A DNA stretch of 64,000 bases from Talinum fruticosum (lineage: Eukaryota > Streptophyta > Magnoliopsida > Caryophyllales > Talinaceae). Position 1 is the first letter of the stretch, and every line of letters begins with the position of its first letter. The translations under genes and the position numbers were made by a program. Under the pieces are notes generated by a model, which searched no databases, was not told the DNA's origin, and saw only the letters and a program-made list of their open reading frames with translations. Location of the stretch: positions 7,927,001 through 7,991,000 of the forward strand of contig JAITYX010000010.1 of assembly GCA_021018815.1 (NCBI GenBank), read 5' to 3'. Below are positions 25,028-37,740 of the stretch, piece after piece.

Positions 25028-25225
25028 AATTTGGCGCATATAATTATTTTATTCATTCATTCGTTTATTTATTTCATGTTATTTATTTATGTATATATAT
25101 TTATATTGGTTATTATATATTATTTAATGAAATAAAAGTTTTGTCATATGACGCGTGCATATCCATTTATCGAAAATGCGGACAAACACTTCCAAAAAAA
25201 TAAAAAATTATATGGAGAAAATATA

Positions 25226-25349
25226 CTACACATAGAACTTCTTGAGTTGGTCGAGATTGGTAAAATTGGAGAACTTGTTCCCATCCAGGTCAACAAGCTT
25301 GACTGCACCTGCAGTAGTGATTTTCTTGACCCAATATGATCCATACCAA
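25226..25349 (-). pseudogene. Tat-like Ty3 polyprotein: C-terminal tail of integrase
   Basis: Reads YWVKKITTAGAVKLVDLDGN and ends LDQLKKFYV plus stop (TAG at 25226-25228). This is the usual end of Tat-group integrases. It is cut from the rest of the integrase by the solo LTR at 25350. Only about 200 bases separate the stop from the inverted-repeat arm, so the element's 3' LTR is missing or reduced to a stub. Confidence 0.8.
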
Positions 25350-25559
25350 TGTAATGCCGCAAAATTTAATTTAATTTAATTATTTAATTTTACCGTTTTA
25401 ATATTTAAGAGCGAGTGAGCCGCGTATAAATGTCAAAAGTGAAATGAGAAATGTAAATAGATTTGTCGGTTAAGTGACTCGAAAATATTAGTTCATGCTT
25501 AAAAATTCATAACATGTGCAAGCACACATTTGTTGATAGATATGTATACGAGTTATTTG

Positions 25560-26760
25560 ATACGAAATTCTGTTTCGAATAATTAATTTATTTTAATAAT
25601 AACAACAATAAAATAAATAAATAAATAAAAATTTACACCAAATAATTTTATTACAATTGTGTGGTTAAAAATTACCATGTGTAATAATAATAATAATAAT
25701 TTAGATAAACACAAATCTAAATTGACAAGACTTGTGAAAGAGTATAAGGATTTGGATTTCAACAGCCCATTATAAATAGGAAGGGGGGAGTATTTGGGCC
25801 ACACTAGAGAGAAAGAGAGCAAAGAGAGAGCTTTCAAAAAAAAAAAAAAACACACACACACACACACAAGCCCAAACTTATTTTCTTGCACTGCCAGCCA
25901 CCAGCTCCCCCTCTCTGCCACCTACCGCCGGCCACCTGTCTCCGGCCACCGCCACTGTCGCCAACCACCTGCCCTCCCTTACTCTTTTTTCAACACCCTT
26001 TCACCACCAAGGTAACTTTTCTAACTCTTTTTAGATTAAATTTAATTATTCATATTGGAAACAAATAGTTAAAAAGAAGGAAAGAGTTAATAATATATAT
26101 ATGTACTAAGAAATTGACGATATTTATTTGGGGAGATAAAATTAAAGAAAAGAAATATATATATATGTAGAAATATATATATTTGCTACGAAATTATGTA
26201 GAAATAATTGATTTATTTTAATAATAATAACAATAAAATAAAGAAAGAAAGAAATAAATAAAAATTTACAACAAATAATTTTATTACCTTTGTGTGGTTA
26301 AAAATTTACCATGTGTACTAAAAATAATTATTTAGATAAACACAAATCTAAATTGACAAGACTTGTGGAAGAGGATAATGATTTGGGTTTCAGTGAGCCC
26401 ATTATAAATTGGATGACCGGGGCGGAAGCATTTGGGCTAGACCATGGAGAAAGAAAGCAAGGAGAGAGCTTTCAAAAAAAAAAAAAACACACACACACAC
26501 ACACACGCAAGCCCAAACTTATTTTCTTGCACCGCCAGCCACCAGCCCCGCCCCTCTCGCTACTCGCCCTGGCGAGTCACTGTCGCCGACCGCCACCTGT
26601 CATCGGTCTCCTGTCTTCGACCAATGCCGTTGTCGCCAGCCTCCTGCCCTCTCTTACTCTTTTTTTCAACACCCCTTCACCACCAAGGTAACTTTTCTAA
26701 CTATTTTTAGATTAAATTTAATTATTCATATTGGAAACAAATAGTTAAAAAGAAGGAAAG

Positions 26761-26766
<6 letters not shown>
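25560..26766 (+). repeat. Tandem duplication of the promoter/leader block in solo LTR 1
   Basis: Block A (about 25560-26090) and block B (about 26186-26766) align along their length with a period near 626 bases. Each has CCCATTATAAAT (TATA), a purine leader, an A run followed by (CA)n, a GC-rich CCAGCCACCAGC segment, and ends CACCAAGGTAACTTTTCTAAC (possible splice donor). Confidence 0.85.

Positions 26767-26840
<74 letters not shown>
26767..26840. repeat. (TA)n microsatellite
   Basis: About 37 TA units, followed by TTTA repeats. Confidence 0.9.
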
Positions 26841-26843
<3 letters not shown>

Positions 26844-28031
26844 TTATTTATTTATTTATTTTCAAAAAATAAGTTCAAGAGATGGATAATAATTTTGATA
26901 GTAATTGATAAAGAAATTATGAGGAAATATTTATATATATATATATAACAATTATATTAAAGTAAAGGGTAAATTTCTATTTGAAAACAGAAAGCCATTG
27001 GAAACGTCTTTACCAAAGAAAGCAAGGCAAACCAAAATTTAATACAAAATGACCCCTCCAACCGAGTTATGTTATTACTTTCACCCTTCCAAAATAGTTA
27101 AATTTAATTGTTATAAAAAGCGTTATCGTATTTGTTTCTAATTTGGCCTACAACACCTTTAGGACCTAGTTAATCGTTAATCGTTAAACGTTAAACGTTA
27201 ATTGTTAAACGGTTACTGTTAATCGTTCATAAATATCTGCTAGCAGAATTAATCGTATTGGGAACTTCCCAATAATCAGGAATTTTAATTGAATTGTTTA
27301 ATCGAGGCCACGAATTGGGCCTTCCCGTTAAACGGGAACTTTAATTGAATCGTTTAACTAAAACCATGGTTGCAATTGCATATAAATTGGGATCCTAGTG
27401 TTGGCCGGAAATTAAAAAGTTTACGAAATTAAAAATTTAACCGAAAAGTTTACAGGAAACGAAATTGAACATTTTGCTTAAATGGTAAATTTTAAATGAA
27501 TTTTTGAAATTGCGCGTGTGCTTACAGTGCTCTTAAAAATACTTTCACAAGTACAAGGGTGACGTATCGAGTCAACCGCTCACTTTTAGGTTTCTTCTTT
27601 TTAAAAATTGTTTTAGGGAAAGAGAAATAAACAAGAGTTAAACAGGAGGTCCGTGAGGTAGAAGAATCTTAGGAGAAAGAACCCGAGAAGGTTGGTCTTG
27701 GACAATGACCTGTTTCACCTCCCTACTTGAATCTTTTTTGCTACTACAGTTTGTGCTAGAAAAATAAGTACAATAAATTAAATTCTTGGTTTATGTAAGT
27801 TCCAAGATATTATAGCAGAATCGTCTAAATGCCTATTTGCATGAACATAGTTTTTTTATATTGTTGTTGTTTGTTTCGAACCATAAAAATGAAATGTCTT
27901 TGCCTTGTCTCTAGTATCCGGAGACGATAGTAATGCCTCAGCTCGGATTTTAATTTTTGTCACTTTAGGTCATTTTGGGTTAATGCGAAATTCTTCCAGC
28001 TTAATGATATGTCATAGGTTGGGGCATTACA

Positions 28032-29280
28032 ACCAATTAAGGGGAAATTTGCCCCTAGGATCATGGAGTGGGGCATGACTTTTCTTCATCACAAGGTCGC
28101 CCACCTGAATGCCCCTTGCTCGGACCTTCTTGTTGAAAGCTCGTGCTATACGTTTTTGATACCCTTGGATGTGATCTAACGCTACTAGTCTTCGTTCATC
28201 TAGAAATGCCAACTCTTCATTCGTTGCTTGATACCATTGATCTTCCGGAAGTTCACTTTCAACCATGGCTCTCAACGATTGTATTTCTACCTCAATTGGC
28301 AGCATAGGTTGCATACCGTAAACCAAAGCATATGGTGTGGTATCGAATGGTGTACGAATTGAAGATCAGTACTCGCAAATAGCATAAAGGATCTTTTCTA
28401 TCCAGTCTCTTGTCTTTTCAGTCATTTCGGACAGGATATTATGAATGGCTAGGTTGGCAGCCTCAACCGCCACGTTGGTTTGCAGGCGATACGGAGATGA
28501 TTGATGATGCTTGATTTTGAACTTTTGCAAGGTTTGTTTCAAGTCTCCCTCAAATTGTGAACCATTATCCAAAACCATCTCAAAAGGGACTCCATGTCTA
28601 CAAATGATGTTGTTAATGCCTAACTTGGCCACTTGTTTTGCCCCGACTTGGAAAAAGAAGCGGCTTCAACCCACTTAGAAAAGTATTCTACTATTACGAA
28701 TATGTATTGATGACCGCTAGAGGCTTTTGACTTGATTTGCCCGATGATGTCGATTCCCCAAGTGGAAAAAGGCCAAGGGGATGTGAGGTTATGAAGCTCA
28801 ACCGGCGGCATGTGGTTAAGATTGGAAAACATCCGACACTTTTTTCAAGATCGAACAAACTGAAAACAATCACGTTCCATGGTCGTCCAATAATAACCAA
28901 GTCGAAGAATCTTCTTGGCAAGCATTCTTCCATTCATGTGGGGTCCACATTCTCCATTGTGAATTTCTTCCATTATCCGTTTTGCCTCCTTCTTACTAAT
29001 ACAAAGCTGAAGCGTGCCATCAAGCATCCTATGATATAAGGTACCTCCGTGCATGGTACATTGAGCAGCCATGCATTTGATTACTCGGTTTATCCTTATT
29101 GGAACTCTCATCAGGATACTCCCTACTCTCAAGGTATAGTTGAATATCAATAAACCAGGGATCATCACCTTCTTCGATACTTGTGTCAATATTGTTGCAT
29201 CGCACAACCGGTTGTCGTTGTTCTTCAATTGTCACAGATTGTACCTTGACTCCGGGTTCCCATTTTAGTGTAGATGTCAT
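28032..29280 (-). pseudogene. Tat-like Ty3 polyprotein: integrase
   Basis: From 29280 leftward: the RNase H-to-integrase linker with STLKWEPGVKV, the zinc-binding region with ISKKEA...IHNGECGPHMNG and CFQFVRSC, the core with WGIDIIGQIK (first Asp), VLDNGSQFEGD (second Asp) and AVEAANLAIHNIL (Glu), and the C-terminal region with ELAFLDERRL and QVGDLVMKK. Several frame changes interrupt it (near 28350, 28630, 28840 and 29030). The catalytic triad positions are still readable, but the second Cys pair of the zinc finger is damaged. Confidence 0.85.
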
Positions 29281-29520
29281 TGTAATAGCCCGACCCTAAC
29301 TCACATTATTTATTTCACTAATTACATTTTTTGAAGTTGACAATTTATGAAGTCGAGCCTGCACACTTCAATTCGACATTTAAATTACTTATTCTTATAT
29401 GCTACATGGTTAAGACGACAAAGTGGCCTCTAACAGAAATTTCAAAATAATAATTGTAAATGTACATGTATGCTAAAATAAAAAAATTTAGAAATACACA
29501 TACATAATACACGTAAACAT

Positions 29521-29575
<55 letters not shown>

Positions 29576-32329
29576 GATTAAAAATTACATTTTCGGAGAA
29601 CCGTTATATTTAACATAGATCGTATAATTTATATACAAGACTATTAAAATAAAATTAAGAAATTTTAAATTTTAAAAAAATGAATGATAAATCTAAATAC
29701 AATAAAAGATTAAATTATAAGTTAGAGAAAATAAATGTGATGTTATTATTAGGGTGTAATTTTTTTAAATGAAATAATGGCCTAAGTAAAACAAAAATAT
29801 AATAAAGTAAAAATAAAAATAAAACAGAATTGATTTTTGATGAAAAAATCCCGAAATGGCTTATGGAATTATCCACACAAAAAGGAAAATAAACGAAAAT
29901 AAAAATAAAAATCACACGGTTTCAAACGTGCCTGCACCAATTTCATTCCATCACATTCGTCTCTCTCTCCCATGCTCTCTCGCTTCCCCTCGCCTACCTC
30001 GCCTCTCTGCTGCTACCTCACGATCCGGCCACCGGACGCCACCAACGCCGGCCGAAGCCGACGCCAGCGCCGCCCGACAGGCTTCTCTATCTCTCTCTCT
30101 CTCTCTCGCTCTTACTCTCTCTCCTCTCTCGCGCGCCTACCTCGGCCCTTGCCTGCTGCCTCATCTTTGCACAGCCAGTAGCAGCCGACCATCGGCCGAA
30201 GCGGTCGTTGGTGCCGCCAGGAGCTTGCCGGAGCTCACCCACACCACCACCAACCCATCCCTCCTTTTGGGCATCCATCTTTTGGACCTTAAAGGTGAAA
30301 ACCCTAAACCTAATTTTCATCTCCTTCCATTATTTTTTTTTATTCATTTTAGTTAATAATTTAATTATATGGGTTCAAAAACGTGTTTATGATATGAATT
30401 TAAAGGTTGATAGTAGAAATTTAAATTGATGTAAATAGTTTTGGTTTGGTGTTCATGGTGGATTAATTATATAAAGGGAGTGTATAGTTATGATTGATGT
30501 TGTGAAATTGTGATTCGAGTGAAGTAAATTGGAGATGTTTCGATATAAACTTTGAGTAGATTTGATGGTTTTTATTGTATTTTGGGAGTGGCCATATTTG
30601 AGCAAAAGAAAGAGAAGATATACATGAAGATTGAAGTTGGATAAATAGGTAAGTTTAGAAGTATGTAAAAATTTGAGCAAATTAATTGATTTATGGAAAG
30701 GTAATAAGGTGTTGTACTCGTAATTTTGTGTAAATTTAGTTGTTTGACATTATTTTTGGATATGAATTTGTTTGAGGGGAAAAATTAGTTTTGGTTGAAG
30801 GAAGAAAGGTATATGTGAACCTGAAGTTGGCAAAATATTGAGTTAAAAAGTATTCATGTTTTAATTTGAGGATTGATACTAAAGTGGAAAAGGAGTTAAT
30901 GACAATGATTGAGAGTAACGTTTAGGGCTAACATGATTTATCAGATTTTAAGAGTAGCTAGGAGGCTAATGATAATTATAATAACAATCATAATAATAAT
31001 TAAAGCATACCTTTTGTATGCTAAATAAATTACAATAGTTAGGATACAATTAAAATTTTAAAATAAAAATCATTCGATCCAACTGGTCAACAAATTAAAT
31101 CGTGTAAAAAATTAACGAATTAGCCTAAACAATTTCTTTAACAAGTTATGTGTTAATAGAATGATTGAGCTAGAATGAATGTAATAAGTCTAGTAATAGA
31201 AAGTATTAGCTTCACCAATTAGGTAATAAATTAAAGGGTATACGAGTAAATTATAAGTATTATGCGAATTTGATTATCAATGATATTGTAATGAAATTTA
31301 ATTTAAACATTATTGATAATAAAGATGTATTTGAACAGCAGAGAGGCTACTCTTGTCGTTGACAAGCCGCTAAATAAATATTTTTTAAAGAGGAGGAAAA
31401 CATTTTAAATTCAGGTACATTTATTGCTCGTACCTTCGAAAATCCACATGTTTCAACAAATCTCAATATTTCTTGTATATATATAACTAATAATAAATCA
31501 TTTGTAAATCAAGTTTTGTCACCTAATTAAGTGGTCTCGTATCGGTTATCAATGATCAATTATCAATTATCGGGGCTTACGCCCTTCAATTCCACCCGTG
31601 CGGCTTCAACTCGGGTTCTCGGTCGGCCCGGGAGGTGTGCACCTTACTTAAAGATCGCATCATTTATATAAGGGGTTCTACTTCCAGATAATAACTGGCA
31701 AACATGTTTGATTCATATTCTCTCCCCTATGATTTCGAGCTAAAATAAATTGAAATGCGCACGCTCAATTAATATGTTTCCAAAGCAATTTAACCGTGCG
31801 GGAATGTTCGTACTAAGTTTCCATTCATTCTTAAAAATAATTTACTATTTTTGTTTTAGGGAAGGCATTGTTGAACAGTCAATTACCTACCAAGACCGAC
31901 GAAGGTAAAACATAGTCGGACATGTTGCATTTTTGGTTCCGATGGGGTTTAGATGCTCACGGTGATTTCACCTCAACCGTGGCTTGGGATTAATTTAGAG
32001 ATTATCAGATTTTGCATAATTTCTCATGTTAAACAAGTATATGAGATTGTATTAAAGTAGATGCAAACAAGCCACTTGGATTGTATTTTGTGTCTTGTTT
32101 AAACATGATGTATGGTTTAACTACTTGGGTTGTAAATATTTATCGTTATCGAGACCCAACCGACATGAAACATTTACAAATTCAAATTGTATTTTATTTT
32201 TATTTTGTTCACTTAGCCTGGTCCTATTATTAAGACGACGTAATGTCTCTTATCGTTACTTTCTACTGTGGCCATACATAATACTCTCTAATTAGCGATT
32301 ATCGGGTAATGGTAATTGGGGGCGTTACA
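29281..32329 (+). mobile_element. Solo LTR 2 (3.05 kb)
   Basis: It starts TGTAATAGCCCG and ends GGGGGCGTTACA. The flanks are GTCAT and TCCAT, an imperfect duplication that one base loss plus decay could explain. The polyprotein reads through the junction: DALATM on the right side and STLKWEPG on the left. It holds a (TA)n tract at 29528-29572 and a pyrimidine- and GC-rich leader at 29955-30300 ending AAAGGTGAAAACCC. No coding interior. Confidence 0.75.
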
Positions 32330-33115
32330 TCCATGGTGGCCAAAGCATCCATAAAGTAGTGTTGTTCTCGAGGAAGTTGTCGGAAATTGATTTCCTCGAA
32401 CTACCGGAGTAGCTATTGAAGGCAATCCGAATATGCCTGGAGTCTCTCATCCTTGACCTTCCATGCCCTAATAGTTTACGTTATGATCGAGTTAGAATCT
32501 CCATAAACCATTAAGTGCTTAGCGCCAACTGCCAAAGCTGCTTTTACTCTATAAATGTAGGCTTCATATTCCACAGTATTGTTTCGTAGTGGAAAAGTGG
32601 AAAAGGCGAGTTTTACAGCAAAAGGAACATGTAATCCGTCAGGATCCACTAGTAGAACTCCGACACCAATACCCTTTCTATTTGAGGCACCATCAAAATA
32701 CATTTTCGAGCGTGCAACCTCGATTTTGCAAATATGTTTATAAGGAAATTCATCTATGAATTCATCTCCAAACATAGGTGTCACTGCTAGCTCACCTGCA
32801 ATGGTTATTCCCTTAACAGATTTTTGAGTAACGCAATGAATATCAAATTCGGAGAGTAGAGCATGCCACCTGGCCAACCGTTCACTTTGAATTGGTTTCT
32901 CAAACAAATACTTGATCGGTTCCAATCTGGAAACTAGGTAAGTCGTGTGAGCTTGTAGGCAATGGTGAAGTTTTTTTGTAACATAAACCAAAGAGATACA
33001 AGTACGCTCGAGTGGAGAGTATTTGGTTTCATACTCCAAGAGCTTCTTATTTAGGTAGTAGATGAGAACTTTCTTTGTACCTTCTTGGTGTTGTGCTAAA
33101 ACAGCCCTCATGGCG
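32330..33115 (-). pseudogene. Tat-like Ty3 polyprotein: RNase H plus second (archaeal-type) RNase H
   Basis: From the right: RNase H with YYLNKKLLEYETKYSPLERT, a connection segment, then the second RNase H with MYFDGASNRKGIGVGVLLVD, NNTVEYEAYI and VYGDSNSIIT. Tandem RNase H domains in the order RT-RNH-aRNH-INT are the mark of the Tat lineage. The main ORF (32476-33111) is uninterrupted for 211 codons. Confidence 0.85.
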
Positions 33116-34010
33116 GTCTCTGTGATCTGTCAAATATAAGATGAGTGGTTCATTATGTCGAGGAGGCATCAAAATAGGCGGATTAATGAGGTAGCTTTTT
33201 GAAGATTCGAAAACTTCCTAACATTCCTCATTCCACTATTTAGAACTTCCTTTCTTAAGAAGTCGAAAGATAGGCTCACACTTCATGGTCAATTGAGATA
33301 TAAACCGACTAATGTATTGGAGCCGTTCTAGAAACCAACGAATTTGTTTCTCGGTTGTGAGAGGGGAGAGCTCCATGATTGCCTTGGTCTTATCAAGATC
33401 CACTTCAATGCCTTTGTTGTTGACAACGAAATCCAACAATTTCCCTGAAGTAATACCAAATACGCATTTTTATGGGTTTAAACTTAGCTTGAACTTCCTT
33501 ATGTGATCAAAAAATTTCATAATGCTGCAACGTGGCTTTCTCATTCATGAATTTTCACAATCTTATTGTTAACATATACTTCAACAATGTCATGTATTTG
33601 ATCATATAGGATAGTAGTTGTTGCCTGTTCATAAGTAGCCCCAACATTTTTTAACCCGAAAGACATAACCTTGTAACAGAAAATGCCCCACGGGGTGATG
33701 AAGGAGGTTTCTTATCTTATTCTCTAAGGCAATAAAAATTTGATTGTACTCGAAAAATCCATCCATGAAGGAAAACATAGCGTGACCAGTTGTATTATCA
33801 ACCAACATATCAATGTGAGGTAATGGGAAACAATCTTTTGGTGAAGCTTTATTCAAATCTCTGAAGTCAACACACATCCCGATTTGCCCATCTTTCTTTG
33901 GAACTGCCATAATGTGTGCGAGCCACTCTAAATGTTTCACGACTTCAAGAAATCCTACATCTAACTGTTTTTGAATCTCTTTTTTAACCTTAAGACTTAT
34001 TTTTGGTTTT
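33116..34010 (-). pseudogene. Tat-like Ty3 polyprotein: reverse transcriptase, catalytic motif mutated
   Basis: From the right: AVPKKDGQIGMCVDFRDLNK, FPLPHIDMLVDNTTGHAMFS, then the catalytic region and the thumb MLDFVVNNKGIEVDLDKTKA. The catalytic YVDD reads YVNN at 33565-33576, both Asp codons changed to Asn, and a stop follows soon after. Frameshifts lie near 33450 and 33630. This copy cannot encode an active polymerase. Confidence 0.85.
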
Positions 34011-34142
34011 ATCCTTCGATTTGTTGCTTTGGCTTGCTATTTGGGTATAACAGGATATAATGCTCAACGATCTCATGGTTAATACTCGACATATCGGCAT
34101 AAGACCATGCAAAAACATCTACATACTTGGTGAGTAATGTAA

Positions 34143-34966
34143 TTAGAAATTCTTTTTCCTCTTTAGAAGAGAAGACCCTACCTTGACCTCATTGACATCT
34201 TGTTCAGTGGCTTTGTTGATTGTGGCGGGTGTTTCTACCGGAGTGATGGAAAGTTTGTATGCCTCATATGGATCATCTTCATATAAGACTTCATGTTCGG
34301 ACATTATACGGATGCATGATCGGGTGGGTGATAGGGAAGATTCTGAAATTTCTGGTAGGTATAAGTCCGGGATGGTGTGAAGAGAATCATGGTTATCTAT
34401 TGATGAAGAAGTTTGGTTTGTATCATAGCCGTCTAACATTGGATGAGTATGGGAAGAAAATGTTACGATAGTTTCTATGATGATTGTTTTTTCATTGGTT
34501 GGTGAATAATTTTGTAGGTATCCTTGTTGCTTGCTAGTAATAAGACAAGTGGGGTCAAAGATGTCTTCTTCCCATCCAGGAAATGAAACATTATATTGAG
34601 GACACATTATCAAATATTCTCAATCCAATCAGGGCACGACTCTTTCTATTTTTCTGAAACAGTCCAAGTTTTCACCACTTCTTCTTGTTGGATGTTGTTG
34701 AAAAATATTTCCAAACCCGGGAGGGTTTTCCTGGTATTATGATCATACCAAGGCTCGGGAAAACCACAAAATGGTTCAGACTCTCCCGGGCGTACAAACC
34801 GATCGTTCAAAGTAGTTTGTGATGCCTTCTTTATCTTGTTTGCTTGGTTGGGTAAATAACCTAAACCAGTTCGGTCTTTGTTTTCCAATGGTATGATCAG
34901 GTCACTAATTCCTCTTCTTCTTTTCCCTAGACCTTGTCTAAGAATGTACCCCATTTTTTGCATCAT
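34143..34966 (-). pseudogene. Tat-like Ty3 polyprotein: G-patch region and linker upstream of RT
   Basis: 34646-34966 reads MMQKMGYILRQGLGKRRRGI and later DRTGLGYLP, a G-patch-like pattern (G-x-G-LG-x(n)-GLGY) found in the gag-pol linker of Tat-type elements in dicots. 34143-34613 is the acidic linker that follows. G-patch motifs bind RNA or helicases in host proteins; their role here is unproven. Confidence 0.6.
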
Positions 34967-36769
34967 TGCTCCCCTTAAGGAAATCTATTGAAGGTTGCAT
35001 GGACTGATTCTTCACATGAATTGGATAGCGGTTGACTTTCAAGGGGTAAACTCATATGAGATAATTAGCGTGTGTTTGTAAGTTTCAGATAAGAAGCATG
35101 CATTTATGAGATTAAAGGGAAATTCCAACATGTGGGGACCTTTTACAAACAGGGTAGGAAATCATTTAAAAAAGTTATAAAAGTGAATTTTCGATCATCA
35201 TAATCCCAAATGTTAGATTCCCTCGTCGAGGTTGTCGTCCTTTGAGGATTCCTTCAAATTTTAATTTCGTGTTCCTGCAAAAATTATTGTCAAAATAAAA
35301 CCACATACATACACACATGTATACTTTTTGGAGTAAACCCAAAGGTTGCCTACGTATCTCCAATGTGTGTAAGGTGTTTTGGTTTTGGAAAAATGGTAAA
35401 TCCGAAAATGTTCAAAAAGTAGAATTAGGTCTTTACGTAGTTCTTTTTCCTTTCTCTCTTTTGTTTGTTTGAATTTTTTGTTCGACAGCCGAGCCCATAA
35501 TGGGATGCCTCCGTACCTCCGCTTGTATTAGTATAAGTCTTTTACACAATGAGAGTGGGGTACATATAACTTGTGCAAAAAGGAAAATTTTATAGGTGGG
35601 GATCGGAGCTTACGCAGTTCTTATAAGTAACGAGTACATTAATTTGATTGAATTAACTACACAAAATAAAGACTAGCAAATAAGAACATTTACTAATGAT
35701 TCAACAGCCAGTGGAGTCAAAACATGGTCTCTCATTATCCTTCAACTTTTGAACCCTCTCACAGAATTCTAAGCATTTGTTAGAATTGTGACCATGAAGC
35801 ATATGATACCCACAGAATTTCGATGAAGTGGCCCCATAAGATAGATTAGGCGTGACCCTCGGTCCAAGAGGATGTAGGGAAGCCTTCTCCTGCAATATTG
35901 TAAAAGCACGACTCCAAGGGCCATGGATTAAATTTGAGCAAGGACTAGGATGTTTTTGTAAGATGGTGTAGGTTGGGTGACCATAGGAGCTGGTTGATTA
36001 AGTTCATCTTGAAGAGGCCTCCCACTCATAAGGTCTACATCCAACAAATATCCATCATCCTCCATCTCTGAAAGGTGGTGATATAACCTCCTAGACATCA
36101 CATCATAAAATGGTTTTTGAAGGCCCCGTAGTACCCGATAAATGGATTCTCGCTCGGAAGGTGAATTCATGACCTTATTGCACTAAAATTTCCAATGAGA
36201 AGTATAATATAAGAATGGCTCCGCATACCACCGATAAGTGGCATGTAATTTATAATATTCTAGATCCGACTCATCTTTAATGGTTACCTAATCGACAAAA
36301 GTGGTGCACAAATTTCCCATGAACTATGAGTTTCATGACTCGACTTTATAAGACCATCAAAGGGCATGACCTTCTAAACTTTTGTCAAAAAGTGCTGGAT
36401 AAACCTTTTCGAGATAATCCTGTAGGTGCATCATTTGTACGTTATGGTACAAGTGTACTTCAACATCGCCTGAACCATCATACCTTCTAAATTCAGGGGT
36501 GACGAAGTCGAAGGAAGTCCGATGCCCGGAAAAAGAATGAGTTTTATAGTATCAATTTCCTTAAAAATCAAATACTTGGTACTCGCCTCTCTGTTGTAAT
36601 TAGTTCGACTTGCACACGAGGAACTATCACTCTCAATAAGAATAGATTCAATGTCTGTAAAGATAGCATTAATCATGAACCCATTTAGACGATGACCCAA
36701 GTCCTCATCTAATTGCAAAACTAACTTGCTGATATAAGTGATGGTGAGTATCTCGGAGTCTCCGTTAAG
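34967..36769 (-). pseudogene. Tat-like Ty3 polyprotein: gag C-terminal region with zinc-knuckle-like motif
   Basis: 35701-35895 contains FCGYHMLHGHNSNKCLEFCE, the C-x-x-H-x(4)-G-H-x(4)-C knuckle of Tat gag. 35928-36170 holds SERESIYRVLRGLQKPFYDV. The stretch 35000-35700 and much of 36200-36770 has no readable domain and several stops. Confidence 0.55.
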
Positions 36770-37740
36770 GGTAACACCCCCAAACTTTGTAGGGAAACAA
36801 ACTTTTTAATGGAGCGTGGAGGCAATTGTACCCATCTTTTGCAACCATGGCCTTCCTAAAAGTAGGTTAAATCAAGCAGGATGTCTAGGATAAAAAATTC
36901 AACCTCTTCCACGATTGGCCCGAGCTCGACCGGCAACTTGATGGCTCCAAAACTTCTCTTTTAAATTGTCATATAGCCCGACAATCTGGCTAGATGGTTC
37001 CAAATGTTCAAGCAAAAACCCTAATTTTTGTAAAACTCAAAATAGGCATACATTGATTGTTGATCCATTATCGATGAGCACCCTAGATAACTTGAAACAA
37101 TTGCATTCCACTCGTTATATGAAAAGAGCTATTGTGGTTTGAATTTTTGGAAGATCGAGTTTGTGGATTAAACCTACTATTTCATCTAGGGAAATATCGG
37201 GGTAGACAGATACTTCATTCAAGAGTTCAACACTGCAACTCTATGAGGTTGAGATGTCATCAATAATCTCCAAATTGATACATTAGCATTGGCTTCTTTC
37301 ATCCTCTTGATAACATCATCAGCCGGGTCTTGAGTAGACATTGGTTCTTTTTCGCTTTCCTATTTTTGCAAGGCGGCTAATGGATTATCATCTTCAAGGA
37401 GTGGAGGTTTAAAATGTCTTCCTGTCCTAGTTAAGTGAGCAATTGTATTCTCTTCCTCATCGCTTAAATCTTGGAGAAAAATGGGTTCGATCATTTTTTG
37501 TAGGGTGGTGAAAGAACCCGATTGATTATCCTTCTCAATAACAGCCATGACAGATACATCTTCTTCCTCCTCTTCATGATCAAGCATTAGGAAACCCCCA
37601 TCATAGGCAAGATGACCGCATAACCGATTGAAGGGATCACTAAGAAACAACCGAGTCTTGATGGGTTTTAGAGTAACTCTTGAGGTGGTAGAATAGTCCA
37701 CAACCAACACTTTGAATCTAAAGTGAGGGATACTTCCCAT
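36770..37740 (-). pseudogene. Tat-like Ty3 polyprotein: protease remnant and upstream acidic segment
   Basis: Between about 37085 and 36770 pieces of a retroviral-type aspartic protease can be read across several frames, including a segment like INNQCMPIL and a GAIKLPVELGP segment near 36940, followed by a GHGCKRWVQ stretch that corresponds to the usual LGRPW region. The catalytic DxG motif is not intact. 37360-37740 is an acidic ORF (EEEEEDVSVMAVIEKDNQSG). Confidence 0.45.

Larger units (their letters stand above)
25350..28031 (+). mobile_element. Solo LTR 1 (2.68 kb), ACCAA duplication
   Basis: It starts TGTAATGCCGC and ends GGGGCATTACA, a mirrored terminus typical of long plant Ty3 LTRs (Tekay/Del-like). 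A perfect ACCAA duplication lies at 25345-25349 and 28032-28036. There is no internal coding region, so it is the product of LTR-LTR recombination. Orientation (+) is inferred from the TATA box and leader. It carries a tandem duplication of its promoter/leader block and a TA microsatellite. The Pro/Ser-rich ORFs inside are leader sequence, not genes. Confidence 0.85.

Noticed and set aside
25886..26710. Cys/Pro/His-rich ORFs after the CA repeats
   Set aside because: Leader of solo LTR 1, duplicated, not conserved in frame.
29856..30356. 166-codon Pro/Ser/Ala-rich ORF
   Set aside because: Lies in the pyrimidine-rich leader of solo LTR 2; the matching leader of solo LTR 1 also gives such ORFs without conservation.
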